This document shows positions 52,621 to 62,888 of a stretch of 64,000 nucleotides of DNA, piece after piece (within the stretch, counting starts at the first letter, position 1; the number at the start of each line of letters is the position of its first letter). The DNA comes from JAJPKK01 sp963802745 (lineage in GTDB: Bacteria > Pseudomonadota > Alphaproteobacteria > Rhizobiales > Xanthobacteraceae), in assembly GCA_963802745.1 (NCBI GenBank), contig CAWDKL010000057.1, forward strand, positions 1-64,000, read 5' to 3'. The position numbers and the translations under genes are program-made. Below the pieces are notes generated by a model. The model was not told where the DNA came from. It saw only the letters and a program-made list of their open reading frames with translations, and searched no databases.

Positions 52621-53789
52621 GCGGTTCCTCCGTGGGCTCTGTGGTGAAGCGCGGTGGTGAAGTTCTGCATTGTAGCGGATCCGGGTCGCTGCGGTCGGCG
52701 AAAACGTGCCCGTTATTCGGTGCCGTCGCGCCCGCGAAAAACGTGTGAAGGAATTGGTGTTTTGGTGTCAAGCCGCCGGCATCGAGCGAACCGATGCGCG
52801 CGCCAGCCACCGTTTTTGTGCGCGCGCGTCCTCTCGCGACCGCGGGAGCCGTGCCGACTCAATGGAAATTCCGGCCCTTCGGCATGACGGCACGGATTTT
52901 CTCCGCGTGGGCGGGATCGTCCGCGGGTGCGGTCTTGACCTCGGCGGACGTGCGCGACGTAACGCGCGGCGGCTGGCGGGATTGCGGAATTGGGCGCCGG
53001 ACCTCGTCGCAATGGGCGAGCGCCTCGACGCAGCCGGCATCTTCGGCAAGCCGCTTCAGAAGCGGCGTAAAATCCTCGAGCCGATCGGCGACCACGTGGA
53101 TCACGCCGGACTCGTTCTGCAGCTTGCCGGTGACACTGATGAGCCGCGCGCCCAGCACGATGGGGCGGAAGGTTTCAAAGATCTTTGGCCATACGATGGT
53201 GTTTGCCACCGCGGTTTCATCCTCCAATGTCATAAAAATCACCCCGTTGGCGCTGCCCGGCCGCTGCCGCACCAGCACGAGGCCCGCGACGGTGACGCGG
53301 CGGCCCGACGGCGTCGTCGGCGAGCTTTTCATGGGGCAGGATGCCGCGGCGGTCGAGATCACGGCGCAGGAACGATACCGGATGCGCCTTGAGCGACAGA
53401 TGCAGGCGGCGATAGTCCTCGACCACCTGCTCGCCCATGCGCATCGGCGGCAGCGCCACATCCGGCTCGCGCGCCGGCATTGCCGCATGCGCGAACAGCG
53501 GCAGGTCGTCCTTGTCGCCGGCGCGGCGCAAGGCCCGCACCGCCCACAGCGCCTCGCGGCGGTCAAGGCCGAGCGAGCGGAACGCATCCGCGGTGGCCAG
53601 CCGCTCCAGCACCGACGGCTTGAGGCCGCTGCGCAGCCACAGGTCGCGGATCGAATCGAAGCCGGCGCCGCGGCAGCGCTCGATCGCGAGCCCGTCGTCC
53701 TCGGCAAAGCCGGCGATCTGGCGAAACCCGAGCCGTATCGCATGCGTCGCGCGGATGTCGCCCGCCATCTCGGCATGGCGCGGATGCAC

Positions 53790-54130
53790 GCTCCTCTCCC
53801 TCTCCCCGCTTGCGGGGAGAGGGGCGGGGTGAGGGGCGGGTCCTCGCTCCGGTGCCTGTGTCTGCCCCTCACCCGGCGCGCCCTCGGAGCCCGTTTTCAC
53901 CTCTCCCCGGAGGGGAGAGGTCGGAATGGGCGCGTCAGCGGCCATTCCGGGTGAGGGGGCCTCCGACTGATGTAACTCTCCCGGCGGCTCCCCCTCACCC
54001 GGATCGCGCCATGGCGCGATCCGACCTCTCCCCTCTGGGGAGAGGTGAAGGGGGGCGGTTGCGTCGCGGGGGTACGCCCATCCCTCCCCGGCTTCGGGGA
54101 GGGATGGGGGCCGGGCCTCCAGCGTATTAT
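53790..54130. repeat. Repeat insertion 3 in dnaE2
   Basis: CTCTCCCCGCTTGCGGGGAGAG (53799-53822), then CACCTCTCCCCGGAGGGGAGAGG (53899-53921) and an inverse unit with cctctggggagagg and ccctccccggcttcggggaggg. It splits the DnaE2 segment VNYSCWDNTLE / HAIRLGFRQIAGFAEDD; the reading frame runs through about 105 extra codons. Confidence 0.85.
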
Positions 54131-54864
54131 CCCAGCAGGAGTAATTGACATCGACCGGGCGCACCGCGACGCCGTGCTCCTGGGCATCGCGCACGATCTG
54201 GGCGGGGGCGTAAAAACCCATCGGCTGGCTGTTGAGCAGCGCCGCCGCGAACACGTCCGGGTAGCGGCACTTCATCCAGGCGGAGGCATAGACCAGCAGC
54301 GCGAAGCTCGCGGCATGGCTTTCCGGAAAGCCGTATTCGCCAAAACCTTCGATCTGGCGGAAGCAGCGTTCGGCGAAATCGCGCGGATAGCCGCGCCCCG
54401 CCATGCCTTCGATCAGCTTGTCGCGGAAATACTTTATGGTGCCGACCCGGCGGAACGTCGCCATGGCGCGGCGCAGCTGATCGGCCTCGGCGGGGGTGAA
54501 GCCGGCCGCCACGATGGCGATGCGCATCGCCTGCTCCTGGAACAGCGGCACCCCGAGCGTCTTGCCAAGCACCTTTTCCAGCTCGTCGGCATCGCCGAAG
54601 GCCGGGGCGGGAGAAGGATACTGGACTTTCTCGATCCCCTGCCGGCGGCGCAGATAGGGATGCACCATATCGCCCTGGATCGGGCCGGGACGCACGATCG
54701 CGACCTCGATAACGAGATCGTAGAACGTTTTCGGCTTGCAGCCGCGGCAGCATCGACATCTGGGCGCGGCTTTCGACCTGGAACACGCCGATCGAATCCG
54801 CGCGCGACAGCATGCGGTAGACCGCGGACTCCTCCGGTGGAATGGCGGCGAGGGAGAACGGGGC

Positions 54865-55250
54865 TCCTTCTCCCTCCCCGTCTTCGGGGAGGGCCGGGGT
54901 GGGGTCTTCTCCACGGTACGGCGGCGGGTCAAACGATTTTTCCTGGTCTTCGAAGTGTTCCCCACCCGGCCGCGCGGAGCCTGTCATCGGGCCGGCCGAA
55001 GGCCGGACCCGTTGGCGCGGCCACCCTCCCCGAAAACGGGGAGGGATTCTCGCCTCCACCGGCTCGACGCGGCTGATTTCCCCGTCCCTACTCTCCCCCA
55101 AAGGCGGGGGAGGGGCAGACGAAGACGGTGCTCCACACCCCTCCCCGGAGGGGACCTCTCCGCGAGTTCGTGCCTGCGGCTGCCCCTCACCCCGGCCCTC
55201 TCCCCGCAAGCGGGGAGAGGGAGAAGAGGGCGTTATGCCGTAATGCCGGT
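54865..55250. repeat. Repeat insertion 2 in dnaE2
   Basis: Contains ccctccccgtcttcggggaggg, ccctccccgaaaacggggaggg, ctctcccccaaaggcgggggag, cacccctccccggaggggacctctcc and cctctccccgcaagcggggagagg. It separates FDLLNRHYG from AAIPPEESAVYRMLSRADSI of DnaE2; about 113 extra codons without a stop. Confidence 0.85.
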
Positions 55251-56489
55251 TCAGCAGATCGAAGCCGCGCCGCAGGCAGGTCAGCATGCCGAGCGCCAGC
55301 ACGTCGATCTTGAGAATACCGAGCGCGTCGAGATCGTCCTTGTCCCATTCCACGCAGGTGCGGTCCGCCATCGCGGCATTCTCGATCGGAACGACCTCGT
55401 CGAGCCGGCCGCGGGTGATGACGAAGCCGCCGACATGCTGGGAGAGATGGCGCGGGAAACCGATCAGTTCGCGCGCCAGCGCCAGCACCCTGGCAAGCTG
55501 CGGATCGGCCGGATCGAGGCCGGTGCGGCGCGCATCTTTTTCCGTCACGCCCTTATCCGACCAGCCCCACAGCATGCCGGCGAGCGCGCCGACGGTGTCG
55601 TCGGAGAGCCCGAACACCTTGCCGACTTCCCGGATGGCGCTGCGGGCGCGGTAGCTTATCACGGTGGCGGCGAGGCCGGCGCGGTGGCGGCCGTAGCGCC
55701 CATAGATGTACTGGATCACGTCCTCGCGCCGCTCGTGCTCGAAATCGACGTCGATGTCGGGCGGCTCGCGCCGCTCCGCCGAGACGAAGCGCTCGAACAG
55801 GAGATCGGCGCGGTCGGGATCGACCTCGGTGATGCCCAGGCAGAAGCAGATCGCCGAATTCGCCGCCGAGCCGCGCCCCTGGCACAGAATGCCTTGCGAA
55901 CGGGCGTAGCGCACGATGTCGTGGACGGTGAGGAAATAGGGCGCGTATTGGAGTTCCGCGATCAGCCCGAATTCGTGGTCGAGAGCCGCGCGCACCTTCG
56001 CCGGAATGCCGTGCGGATAGCGCGCGCGGGCGCCTGTCCTCCGTATAGGCGACCAGCGCTTCCTGGGGCGTGGCAAAACCCGCGCGGGTTTCATCGGGAT
56101 ATTCGTAGCGCAATTCGTCGAGCGAAAACCGGCAGCGGTCGAGAAACCGCAATGTCTGCGCAACGGCCTGGGGCGCGGTGCGGAACAGCCGCGCCATTTC
56201 GGCCGGCGTCTTGAGGTGGCGTTCCGCATTGGCCTCAAGCCTGCGGCCCGCCGCCGCAAGCATGAGATGCTCGCGAATGCAGGTCATGACATCCTGCAGG
56301 GGACGCCGCTCCGGCGCGTGATAGAGCACGTCGCCGACCGCGATCAGCGGCACGCCCGCTTCGCCGGCGATCGCGGCAAGCCGGGCGAGGCGGCGCGCAT
56401 CATCGCCGCGATACAGCATGCCGGCGCCAAGCCATACGGCACCGGGCGCGGCTTCGCCGAGATGGCGCAGCAGGGCGACCAGGTCTTGG

Positions 56490-56820
56490 TCGGGATCGGC
56501 GGAATCCCTCCCCGGCTTCGGGGAGGGTGGCCGGCGCGTAGCGCCGGTCGGGTGGGGTCGCGGCCCGGCGACACCCATGGCGTCGTGAAGATTTGGCGCA
56601 GCCCCACCCCACCCGGCCCGCGGCCAGGGCCGCGGGCTACCCTCCCCGAGGCCGGGGAGGGATTCTCCGTTACGTTCGCACGGGTCGGCGCAGCCGGTGG
56701 ACAACTCAGGATGGGGTTTCGTTGATTTGAGGACCTCATCCTGAGGAGGCCGCATAGCGGCCGTCTCGAAGGATGGCCCATCGGAAGGCCGATGGGATTT
56801 CCGCATGCGGCCGGGCATCA
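56490..56820. repeat. Repeat insertion 1 in dnaE2 (mixed repeat types)
   Basis: Holds ccctccccggcttcggggagggtggccggcgcg, an inverse ccctccccgaggccggggaggg, and on its 57-kb side cctcatcctgaggaggccgc…gtctcgaaggatggccc, which is the well-known Bradyrhizobiaceae CTCAGGATGAGG repeat. It separates GLNLIVMPGRM from DQDLVALLRHLGEAAPG in the PHP domain; about 100 extra codons, no stop. Confidence 0.85.
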
Positions 56821-57579
56821 CGATGAGATTGAGCCCCGCGATATGCGCGAAAAGGTCGTCGCGCTGGAGCAGGCATTCGCCCTTGCCGGCGCGGCGCTTG
56901 CCCAGCGTCAGGAGCCGGACGAGCCGCCCCCAGGCGGCGCGATCCTGCGGATAAGCGAGAATGTCCGGCGTGCCGTCGGCGAACACGAGCCGCGCGCCGG
57001 GGGCGAAGGTCAGGCCGGCGTCCTTGGCAGCCTGATGGGTACGCACCACGCCGGCGACCGAATTGCGGTCGGCAACGCCGAGCCCCGCAAGGCCAAGCTC
57101 CTTGGCGCGGGCGACCAGTTCCTCGCCGTGGGAAGCCCCGCGCAGGAACGAGAAATTGGTGCTGACGGCCAGTTCCGCATAGGCGGACATAGGCAAGCTC
57201 TCTCATATTATGTAATTCGAGTTATGTAAACTCACACGCGCAAATGCTTGTACGATTTCGTCGGTCATCCGAAGACTCCGTGCAAAAACCAGCGCGGCGC
57301 CGGTGTTTCGCGGCCATAAAGGCCTTCGCGGTAGAGCCAGACCCGCAGGCCCTCGCGGCTTTCGACGCGGAAATAATCGCGCGTGAGCACCTGGCCGTCG
57401 GCGTCGCGCCACCATTCCATGGCGATACGTTCGGGACCTTCCGCCACCGCGACCTCGTGCAGCACGCGCCGCCAGCGAAACCGTGCCGGCGGTCCGTCGG
57501 GAACTTCCGCGATCGCCTCGACCGGCTCCGGCCGGCCGAACAGCCGCACCGGGCGGGTGGGAGAAAGGCTGTCCTGTTC

Positions 57580-57810
57580 CTCACCTCTCCCCGCTTGCCG
57601 GGAGAGAGCCTGCCCCCGACTTGATCGGGGGTCGGCGCGCGCCAGCGCGACGGGTGCGGGGCCGGGGCGAGGCTTGGCGTGGGACGTTAAGCTTCGCTCT
57701 CCGTGCTTCGGGCCGCCCCTCACCCCGACCCTCTCCCCGCAAGCGGGGAGAGGGAGCAGCGGCGCCGTGCCTGTAACCCGAGCTACTGGGTAAGCCTGAA
57801 CTCATAGCTT
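57580..57810. repeat. Repeat block disrupting the imuB 3' part
   Basis: Two CTCTCCCCGCTTGC-type palindromes (57588-57605 partial; cctctccccgcaagcggggagagg at 57729-57752) and a 12-bp inverted repeat taacccgagcta…tagcttgggtta (57775-57817, one mismatch) that carries the stop codon ending the upstream imuB frame. Confidence 0.8.
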
Positions 57811-58033
57811 GGGTTATGTAATTGCCTGCGCTTACCGCATGGGCCGGCAGTCGCCATCACGGCGAATTCCGGAATATGGGTGTCCTGCGCGACCAGGCGG
57901 ACGACGCGGTGCGGGCCGAAGCGGGCGCCGAGGCGATCGATGAGGTGGGAAAATTCGGCCTCATTGTCCCAGCCATCGTCCCCGAAACCGCCCGACGGTA
58001 AGCTGCTCCGGAAAAGCCTTCCAGGTCTTCGTG

Positions 58034-58181
58034 GTAGGGTGCGCAAAGGCGCCTGCTCAGGCCAAGATGGTACGCACCGGCCAGTCGCGCCGTGCGCACC
58101 ATCAACGCCGCAGGTGCGCACGGCGCGGTCGGTCTGCGGACCAATCCCGCAAGCCTGAGCAGGCACCTCTGCGCACCCTAC
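58034..58181. repeat. GTAGGGTG…CACCCTAC element inside imuB, copy 2
   Basis: 148 bp. Starts gtagggtgcgcaaaggcgcc, ends cacctctgcgcaccctac; inner parts tgctcaggcc, ggtacgcaccgg and cgccgtgcgcaccat match copy 1 at 31.3 kb. The imuB frame reads through it without a stop, adding about 49 codons in a linker before the LIDRLGARFG segment. Confidence 0.85.
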
Positions 58182-59268
58182 ACAATCCCTGGTCCTTGTT
58201 TCAGAGGGCGCGCTAGCTGCCATTTCGGGTGAGACGACTTCTGACGGTTCCGGCTGCCGCTCCGGTTTCGCCGGGGAAAGGTGACGAGAGGTGTTTGCTT
58301 CGCGGAGGCCGGGTTGCATCGGTTCGCTGCGTTCCACCACCACGGCGGCGAGCCGCACCATGTCGAAGCCGAAACCCGGATCGCAGGCGTCGCCGACCGT
58401 GGCCAGCCGGTCGGCGAACAGGCGGGCGATGCGGGCGGCATCGCGCACCGGCGCGCCGGTGCCGACCTCGATGCGGTAGACTTTGTTGTCGGTACGGAAC
58501 AACGCGACCTGCAACAGCCGCGCGCCGTCCTGGCGCCGCTCCATGGCAGTACCGAGCCGGGCGGCAAGCCGGGTAATGACGCCGAGCACGTCGCGTTCGA
58601 GCCCGATCGGATCGGGAAAGCGCTGCTCGGCCACGTAGGAGGGCACCGGCAGGCGGGGCGTGATCGGCTCGTCTTCTCGGCCCAGCGCCTGATCGAGCCG
58701 GCGAACCAAACCCTCGCCGAACCGGGCGGCGAGCGGGGCGCGCGGCAGGTCGATGAGATCGGCGATGTGCTTGAGGCCAAGTTCGGCGAGGGATTCTGCG
58801 GTGCTGGGGGAAAGCCGCAAGGCCGCGACCGGCAGCGGCGCCAGCGCCTGGCGCATTGCGCCCGGCGGCACCACGGAGGCGCCGCCGAAGCGCGCGACCG
58901 CGAAGGCGGCCCCGGGCGTATCCGCAATCGCCGCGCGGGCTTGCAGGCCCTGGGCGGCCAGGCGCTTGAGCATATCGCGGCCCATGGCGGTTTCACCGCC
59001 GAACAGATGGGCGCAGCCCGCGATGTCGAGCATCAGGCCGTCGGGTGCATCGAGGCCGACCAGCGGCGTATAACGGTCGCACCAGTCGGCGACGCCTTCA
59101 AGCAGGCGCCGGTCCGCCTCCTCGTCGCTCGTCGCGACGGCCAGCGCCGGATACATGGCGCGCGCATCGGCGAGCGGCATGCCGACCCGCAGGCCGAGCC
59201 GGTGCGCCGCGTCATCCATGGCCACGATGCGCAGCGCGCTCTTGATGAGCCGGGTGACGACCAGCGGT

Positions 59269-60133
59269 TCATCCGGCCCACCGGAGCGGCTGCGCGCGAG
59301 ACCGGCTCGCCGCGAGGCGATCCGTCGCGAGCCGCCGCAGCCACAGGGAGAGATAGCGGCGTTGCAAAGGCGCAGGCATGATGATCCCACGACAAGCGCC
59401 ACTGGCCGGTGCGGCCGCGGCGGTTCTTGACCAGCGAAAGCACGAAGGTTGGGGGCCCAAGCCCGCCGAAACGGTCGGCTTCGCTACGGGCGGACGCGAC
59501 CTCCCAGCGCGTCGTCGCGGTGCTGGGTGGGCGGCCAAGAAATGTGCCGTCGGATGTTCCGTCGGATGCACCGCCGGGAGCGGCATCGGGATGCAGGATG
59601 AGGCCGAGCCCGCCGCCTTCGCGCGCCGCGATGGCGAGCCGGCGCGTCGCCGTGAGATCGGCCTCCCGGCTCGCCAGTTCCGCCACGACGGCAGCCACGG
59701 CGCGGCATTTGAGTGCCTCCTCCATGGCCCACAGGGCATCGCGCGGACGCGGCACCCGCAGAATGGCGAGCCGCCCCATGGGCAGCCCCATGAGCGCGAG
59801 TCCCGGCCCGTAAAGCGCCCCCGTCTCGGTGGCGGCGAAATCGGGCTGGATCCACAGCGCTTGGCCGTGTCCGCCCAGCGTCCGTTCGGCCAGCGCCAGT
59901 ACAGTTAGCGTTATGGCAAAACCCGCCGCCGCGCCGCCCTGCCGCGCAGCCGCCGGGCCGATCTCATGCAGGGTCCCGCGGGCAAGGCCGCCCGCGAGCG
60001 CCTGATCGAGCGCCGCAATGCCGAAGCCGATCGCACCGCCCCCATCCGCACCGCACCCATCGCCCGTCGCGGTGGCGATATCCGCAACGGCGCGGCGGAG
60101 TGCATGCAAGGTCGTTTGCGATGCGGCGGACAT
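59269..60133 (-). CDS. imuA: ImuA (RecA/SulA-like mutasome protein), stop lost through a +1 indel
   Basis: 287 aa if repaired. MSAASQTTLHALRRAVADIA, then GIAALDQALAGGLARGTLHE, the RecA-like core with a degenerate Walker A (GPAAARQGGAAAGFAITLTV), LWIQPDFAATETGALYGPGL and VLSLVKNRRGRTGQWRLSWD. As sequenced, the frame runs on to 59033. Deleting the same base that repairs imuB (about 59273) creates CGA TGA, ending imuA at 59269. It overlaps the imuB start by about 110 bp. Preceded by a LexA box. Confidence 0.87.
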
Positions 60134-60436
60134 TTTGCACTCTTACGCGTACGCGAAGTCGGCACGCCATGAAATGTTCATGATTTGTTCTAGTTCGGGA
60201 TGGCCCATCTGTCAAGCCGTGGATGCCGTGGATGGGGTGACTGGGGGTGGCGACTTTGTAAGCACAGGGGTTATCGGGGTCAGGTAGCGCACGAGCACCA
60301 GCAAGGCGGTGGCGCGAAATCTTCGCGAGAATTCTCCCGGCGGATTTCATCACGTGGCGCGCTTGCGATCCGCCAGTGTCATCACCTTCGTCGCGCCGCA
60401 GGCTGCCAATACCGGCTGGATTGGGCAATGGGAGCA
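60134..60436. other. 300-bp intergenic region between imuA and nrdR
   Basis: Contains the LexA box 60176-60190 near imuA; no gene. The remaining DNA includes the 3' flank of nrdR on the same strand. Confidence 0.5.
60176..60190 (-). promoter_or_regulatory. LexA (SOS) box upstream of imuA
   Basis: GTTC-atgattt-GTTC on the plus strand (GAAC-N7-GAAC read towards imuA), exactly the alphaproteobacterial LexA direct repeat, 43 bp upstream of the imuA ATG. Indicates DNA-damage induction of the cassette. Confidence 0.85.
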
Positions 60437-60928
60437 TCACGACTTCCGCGCCGGCACCATCGCCGGCGCCCCTTCTTCGTCGCCCGACAATTCCCCGAGC
60501 ACCCGCTCGAAATCCTTGGCTTCGCGGAAGTTGCGGTAGACCGACGCGAACCGCACATAGGCAACGTCATCGAGTTCCCGCAAGTGCGCCATCACGGTCT
60601 CGCCGATGGTTTCGGTCGTGACCTCGTTCTCGCCGAGGTTTTCGAGTTCCCGGACGATGTTGGATACCGTCTGCTCCAGGCGGTCGGGGTCCACATTACG
60701 CTTACGCACCGCGATGGTGATCGACCGCGCCAGCTTGTCGCGATCGAACGGCACGCGCCGGCCGTTGCGTTTGATGACGACAAGTTCGCGCAGTTGCACC
60801 CGCTCGAACGTGGTGAAGCGAAACCCGCAGGCGAGGCACAGCCGCCGCCGCCGGATCGCGGCGGAGTCTTCGGTCGGCCGGGAGTCCTTGACCTGGGTAT
60901 CGAGACTGGCACAAGTCGGGCAGCGCAT
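60437..60928 (-). CDS. nrdR: Transcriptional repressor NrdR
   Basis: 163 aa. Zinc ribbon MRCPTCASLDTQVKDSRPTE … RRRLCLACGFRFTTFERVQL with both CxxC pairs (CPTC, CLAC), then an ATP-cone: VVIKRNGRRVPFDRDKLARS and VMAHLRELDDVAYVRFASVY. Controls ribonucleotide reductase genes. Full length. No ribonucleotide reductase gene is in the window. Confidence 0.97.
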   Translation of the reverse strand: MRCPTCASLDTQVKDSRPTEDSAAIRRRRLCLACGFRFTTFERVQLRELVVIKRNGRRVPFDRDKLARSITIAVRKRNVDPDRLEQTVSNIVRELENLGENEVTTETIGETVMAHLRELDDVAYVRFASVYRNFREAKDFERVLGELSGDEEGAPAMVPARKS

Positions 60929-61087
60929 TGTTTCCCCGCCGTGGCATTTTGGCGAATTGGCGTTTCGGTTCGCGCAAGGGCGCGCCCTCGATCCGGTGCC
61001 GCGGACAATTCGTCATCGGTCGGATGCGGCCGCCCAGCATCCCTGCCACAGATCGGCAAGCACGCCAACATATGCGTGAGCGAACAG

Positions 61088-61975
61088 CTACACGCCACGC
61101 AAGAAGCGGATGATGGCGGAAAAATCCTCGGCCGCATGACCGTGCCCCGCGAACAGCCCGTAAAGCTCCGCGGCCGAGGCGCCGAGCGGGGTTACGGCTT
61201 GCGTCTGCCGGGCGGCATCCTGGGCCAGCTGCAAATCCTTGAGCATCATGGCGGCGGTAAAACCGGCCTGATAGTCGCGGTTGGCGGGCGAGGCCGGTAC
61301 CGGCCCCGGCACCGGGCAATAGCTGGTCATCGACCAGCACTGTCCGGACGATTTCGATGCGATGTCGAACAGGCGCTGGGCATCGAGGCCCAGCTTCTCC
61401 GCCAGCAGGAAGGCCTCCGACACTGCGATCATCGACACGCCGAGAATCATGTTGTTGCAGATCTTCGCGGCCTGCCCGTTGCCGGCTCCGCCAGCATGCA
61501 CGATGGTCTTGCCCATCGCGGCGAGGATCGGATGCGCGCGTTCGAACGCCGCGGCGGTACCGCCGACCATGAAAGTCAATGTGCCGGCCTGGGCCCCGGC
61601 GACGCCGCCCGACACCGGGGCATCCACCATGGGAAGGCCTCGCCCGGCGGCCTGCGCGGCCACGTCGCGCGCGGTCGCCACATCGATGGTGGACGAATCG
61701 ATGAGGAGCGTATCCGCTCCCGCGGTATCGATCACGCCTCCGGGTGCGGTGTAAACCTCGCGCACCTGCGCGCCCGCGGGCAGCATGGTGACGATGGCAT
61801 CCACGTCCTTGCACGCGGCCGCAAGCGACTCGCCAGCGTTGCCGCCGAGGGCGGCGAGCTTGGCGCCAGCCGTGCCGGCCACATCGAACCCGGTCACCGC
61901 ATGACCGGCCCTGATCAAATTGCCCGCCATCGGCAAGCCCATGTTGCCGAGACCGATAAAGCCGATATGCGCCAT
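61088..61975 (-). CDS. mmsB: 3-hydroxyisobutyrate dehydrogenase
   Basis: 295 aa. NAD-binding motif MAHIGFIGLGNMGLPMAGNL, substrate motif DAPVSGGVAGAQAGTLTFMV, catalytic lysine in GNGQAAKICNNMILGVSMIA. GQCWSMTSYCPVPGPVPASP is typical of true HIBADHs (valine catabolism), against the shorter second gene at 62.9 kb. Start 61975; upstream ATGs lack homology. The usual partner mmsA is not in view. Confidence 0.92.
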   Translation of the reverse strand: MAHIGFIGLGNMGLPMAGNLIRAGHAVTGFDVAGTAGAKLAALGGNAGESLAAACKDVDAIVTMLPAGAQVREVYTAPGGVIDTAGADTLLIDSSTIDVATARDVAAQAAGRGLPMVDAPVSGGVAGAQAGTLTFMVGGTAAAFERAHPILAAMGKTIVHAGGAGNGQAAKICNNMILGVSMIAVSEAFLLAEKLGLDAQRLFDIASKSSGQCWSMTSYCPVPGPVPASPANRDYQAGFTAAMMLKDLQLAQDAARQTQAVTPLGASAAELYGLFAGHGHAAEDFSAIIRFLRGV

Positions 61976-62263
61976 CACGGCCCTCGTGCGATGCCTGTTT
62001 GCAGTCCCGCCACGCAATCCAAGCGGCGCGGGAGTGGCAAAATCGCCGCTCCGCGCAGCGGTCCAACGCGGACGTCCTTTTCGATTAAAATAGCACGCCC
62101 ACAACCACGGTTAAAATGGGTTCGACGCATTGGCTACTCGCGGGCCTGGTGTGCTCAGCCACGGTGCGCGCGGATCATGCTCTTCCGCTTTTCCTTAAAA
62201 CCCGACCGAATCTTGCGCTATCATCCGCTCCTCAAGTCCACTTTCGCGCGAAGGGATGCCGCC

Positions 62264-62752
62264 ATGGAGTCGATCATTTCCAGCCTTGTAAGCCGCTTCG
62301 AGAAGGGCGCGTTGTCCCGCCGGGACCTGGTTCAAGGGCTCGCCATGCTGGCGGCCAGCGGAACCGCCGCCACCGCCCAAGAGACTGCCAAAGAGACTGC
62401 CCAGGCGACCATCGATTTCAAGACGGCGACCATCGACCATGTCAGCATCCAGGTCGCCGACCTGCAGCGTTCGGTCGAATTCTATCAAAAGATGTTCGGA
62501 TTCACCGTGGTCAGCGAGGACAAGCCTCTCGGCATCATCCGTGTGGGCAATGGCAGGACGCTGGTCTCGTTCAACCGTCAAAGCCCGGCCGGTATCGTGG
62601 ATCATTTCGCGATCGGGGTGCCGCGGTTCACCAAGGAAGCCGCCGCGCGCTATGTGACCCAGCGGGGCGCGCGCGTGGAGGATGACCCCTATGCGGGATT
62701 GCACGTCAAGGATCCGGACGGGGTCAACGTGCAAATATTCTCCCAAAAATGA
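62264..62752 (+). CDS. VOC-family (glyoxalase/dioxygenase fold) protein with signal-like N-terminus
   Basis: 162 aa. A SRRDLVQGLAMLAASGTAAT stretch resembles a Tat-type leader (only RR, weak). Then one VOC module: IDHVSIQVADLQRSVEFYQK, FGFTVVSEDKPLGIIRVG and HVKDPDGVNVQIF. Metal-ligand positions are H in DHVSI, H in DHFAIG and the Q in VNVQIF. Substrate unknown. ATG 62264. Confidence 0.82.
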   Translation: MESIISSLVSRFEKGALSRRDLVQGLAMLAASGTAATAQETAKETAQATIDFKTATIDHVSIQVADLQRSVEFYQKMFGFTVVSEDKPLGIIRVGNGRTLVSFNRQSPAGIVDHFAIGVPRFTKEAAARYVTQRGARVEDDPYAGLHVKDPDGVNVQIFSQK

Positions 62753-62888
62753 CCGGCGCGAGCGCGCCCGCGGCGCATTGATGATTGCGCTTGTCCCCGC
62801 GTGAAGGGACATCGCAGCGCGGCAAGTGAAGAAGGCCGACGGCCATGCGCCCGTGCAGCTTGGCCCGGCGGAGAACGGGAGGAAGGAC

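Larger units (their letters stand above)
52859..57190 (-). pseudogene. dnaE2: Error-prone DNA polymerase DnaE2 with three frameshifts and three in-frame repeat insertions
   Basis: DnaE2 is the translesion C-family polymerase of the SOS mutasome. It begins MSAYAELAVSTNFSFLRGAS at 57190. PHP region, then CIREHLMLAAAGRRLEANAE, polymerase motifs PDIDVDFEHERREDVIQYIY and LGILKIDVLALGMLT with catalytic aspartates intact, IGVFQVESRAQMSMLPRL, FYDLVIEVAIVRPGPIQGDM, FPESHAASFALLVYASAWMK, and a C-terminal OB region TVAGLVLVRQRPGSANGVIF, ending MPKGRNFH. Frameshifts lie near 56035, 54736 and 53305; each is repaired by deleting one base. Long insertions of repeat-derived sequence (about 56.49-56.82, 54.87-55.25, 53.79-54.13 kb) do not break the local frame. 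Active-site conservation argues the decay is recent, or that some shifts are assembly errors. Confidence 0.88.
57265..59379 (-). pseudogene. imuB: Y-family polymerase-like ImuB, frameshifted and split by repeats
   Basis: ImuB links ImuA and DnaE2 to the beta clamp. True start ATG 59379: MPAPLQRRYLSLWLRRLATD. Near 59273 one extra base breaks the frame; the body then reads DEPLVVTRLIKSALRIVAMD, YTPLVGLDAPDGLMLDIAGC, EQRFPDPIGLERDVLGVITR, DPGFGFDMVRLAAVVVERSE, and after a 148-bp repeat (58034-58181) LIDRLGARFGPHRVVRLVAQ. A stop at 57783 and a second repeat block (57580-57762) precede the C-terminal part, which continues in another frame: RPVRLFGRPEPVEAIAEVPD, RFRWRRVLHEVAVAEGPERI, APRWFLHGVFG. 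So ImuB is broken at two points. Confidence 0.87.
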
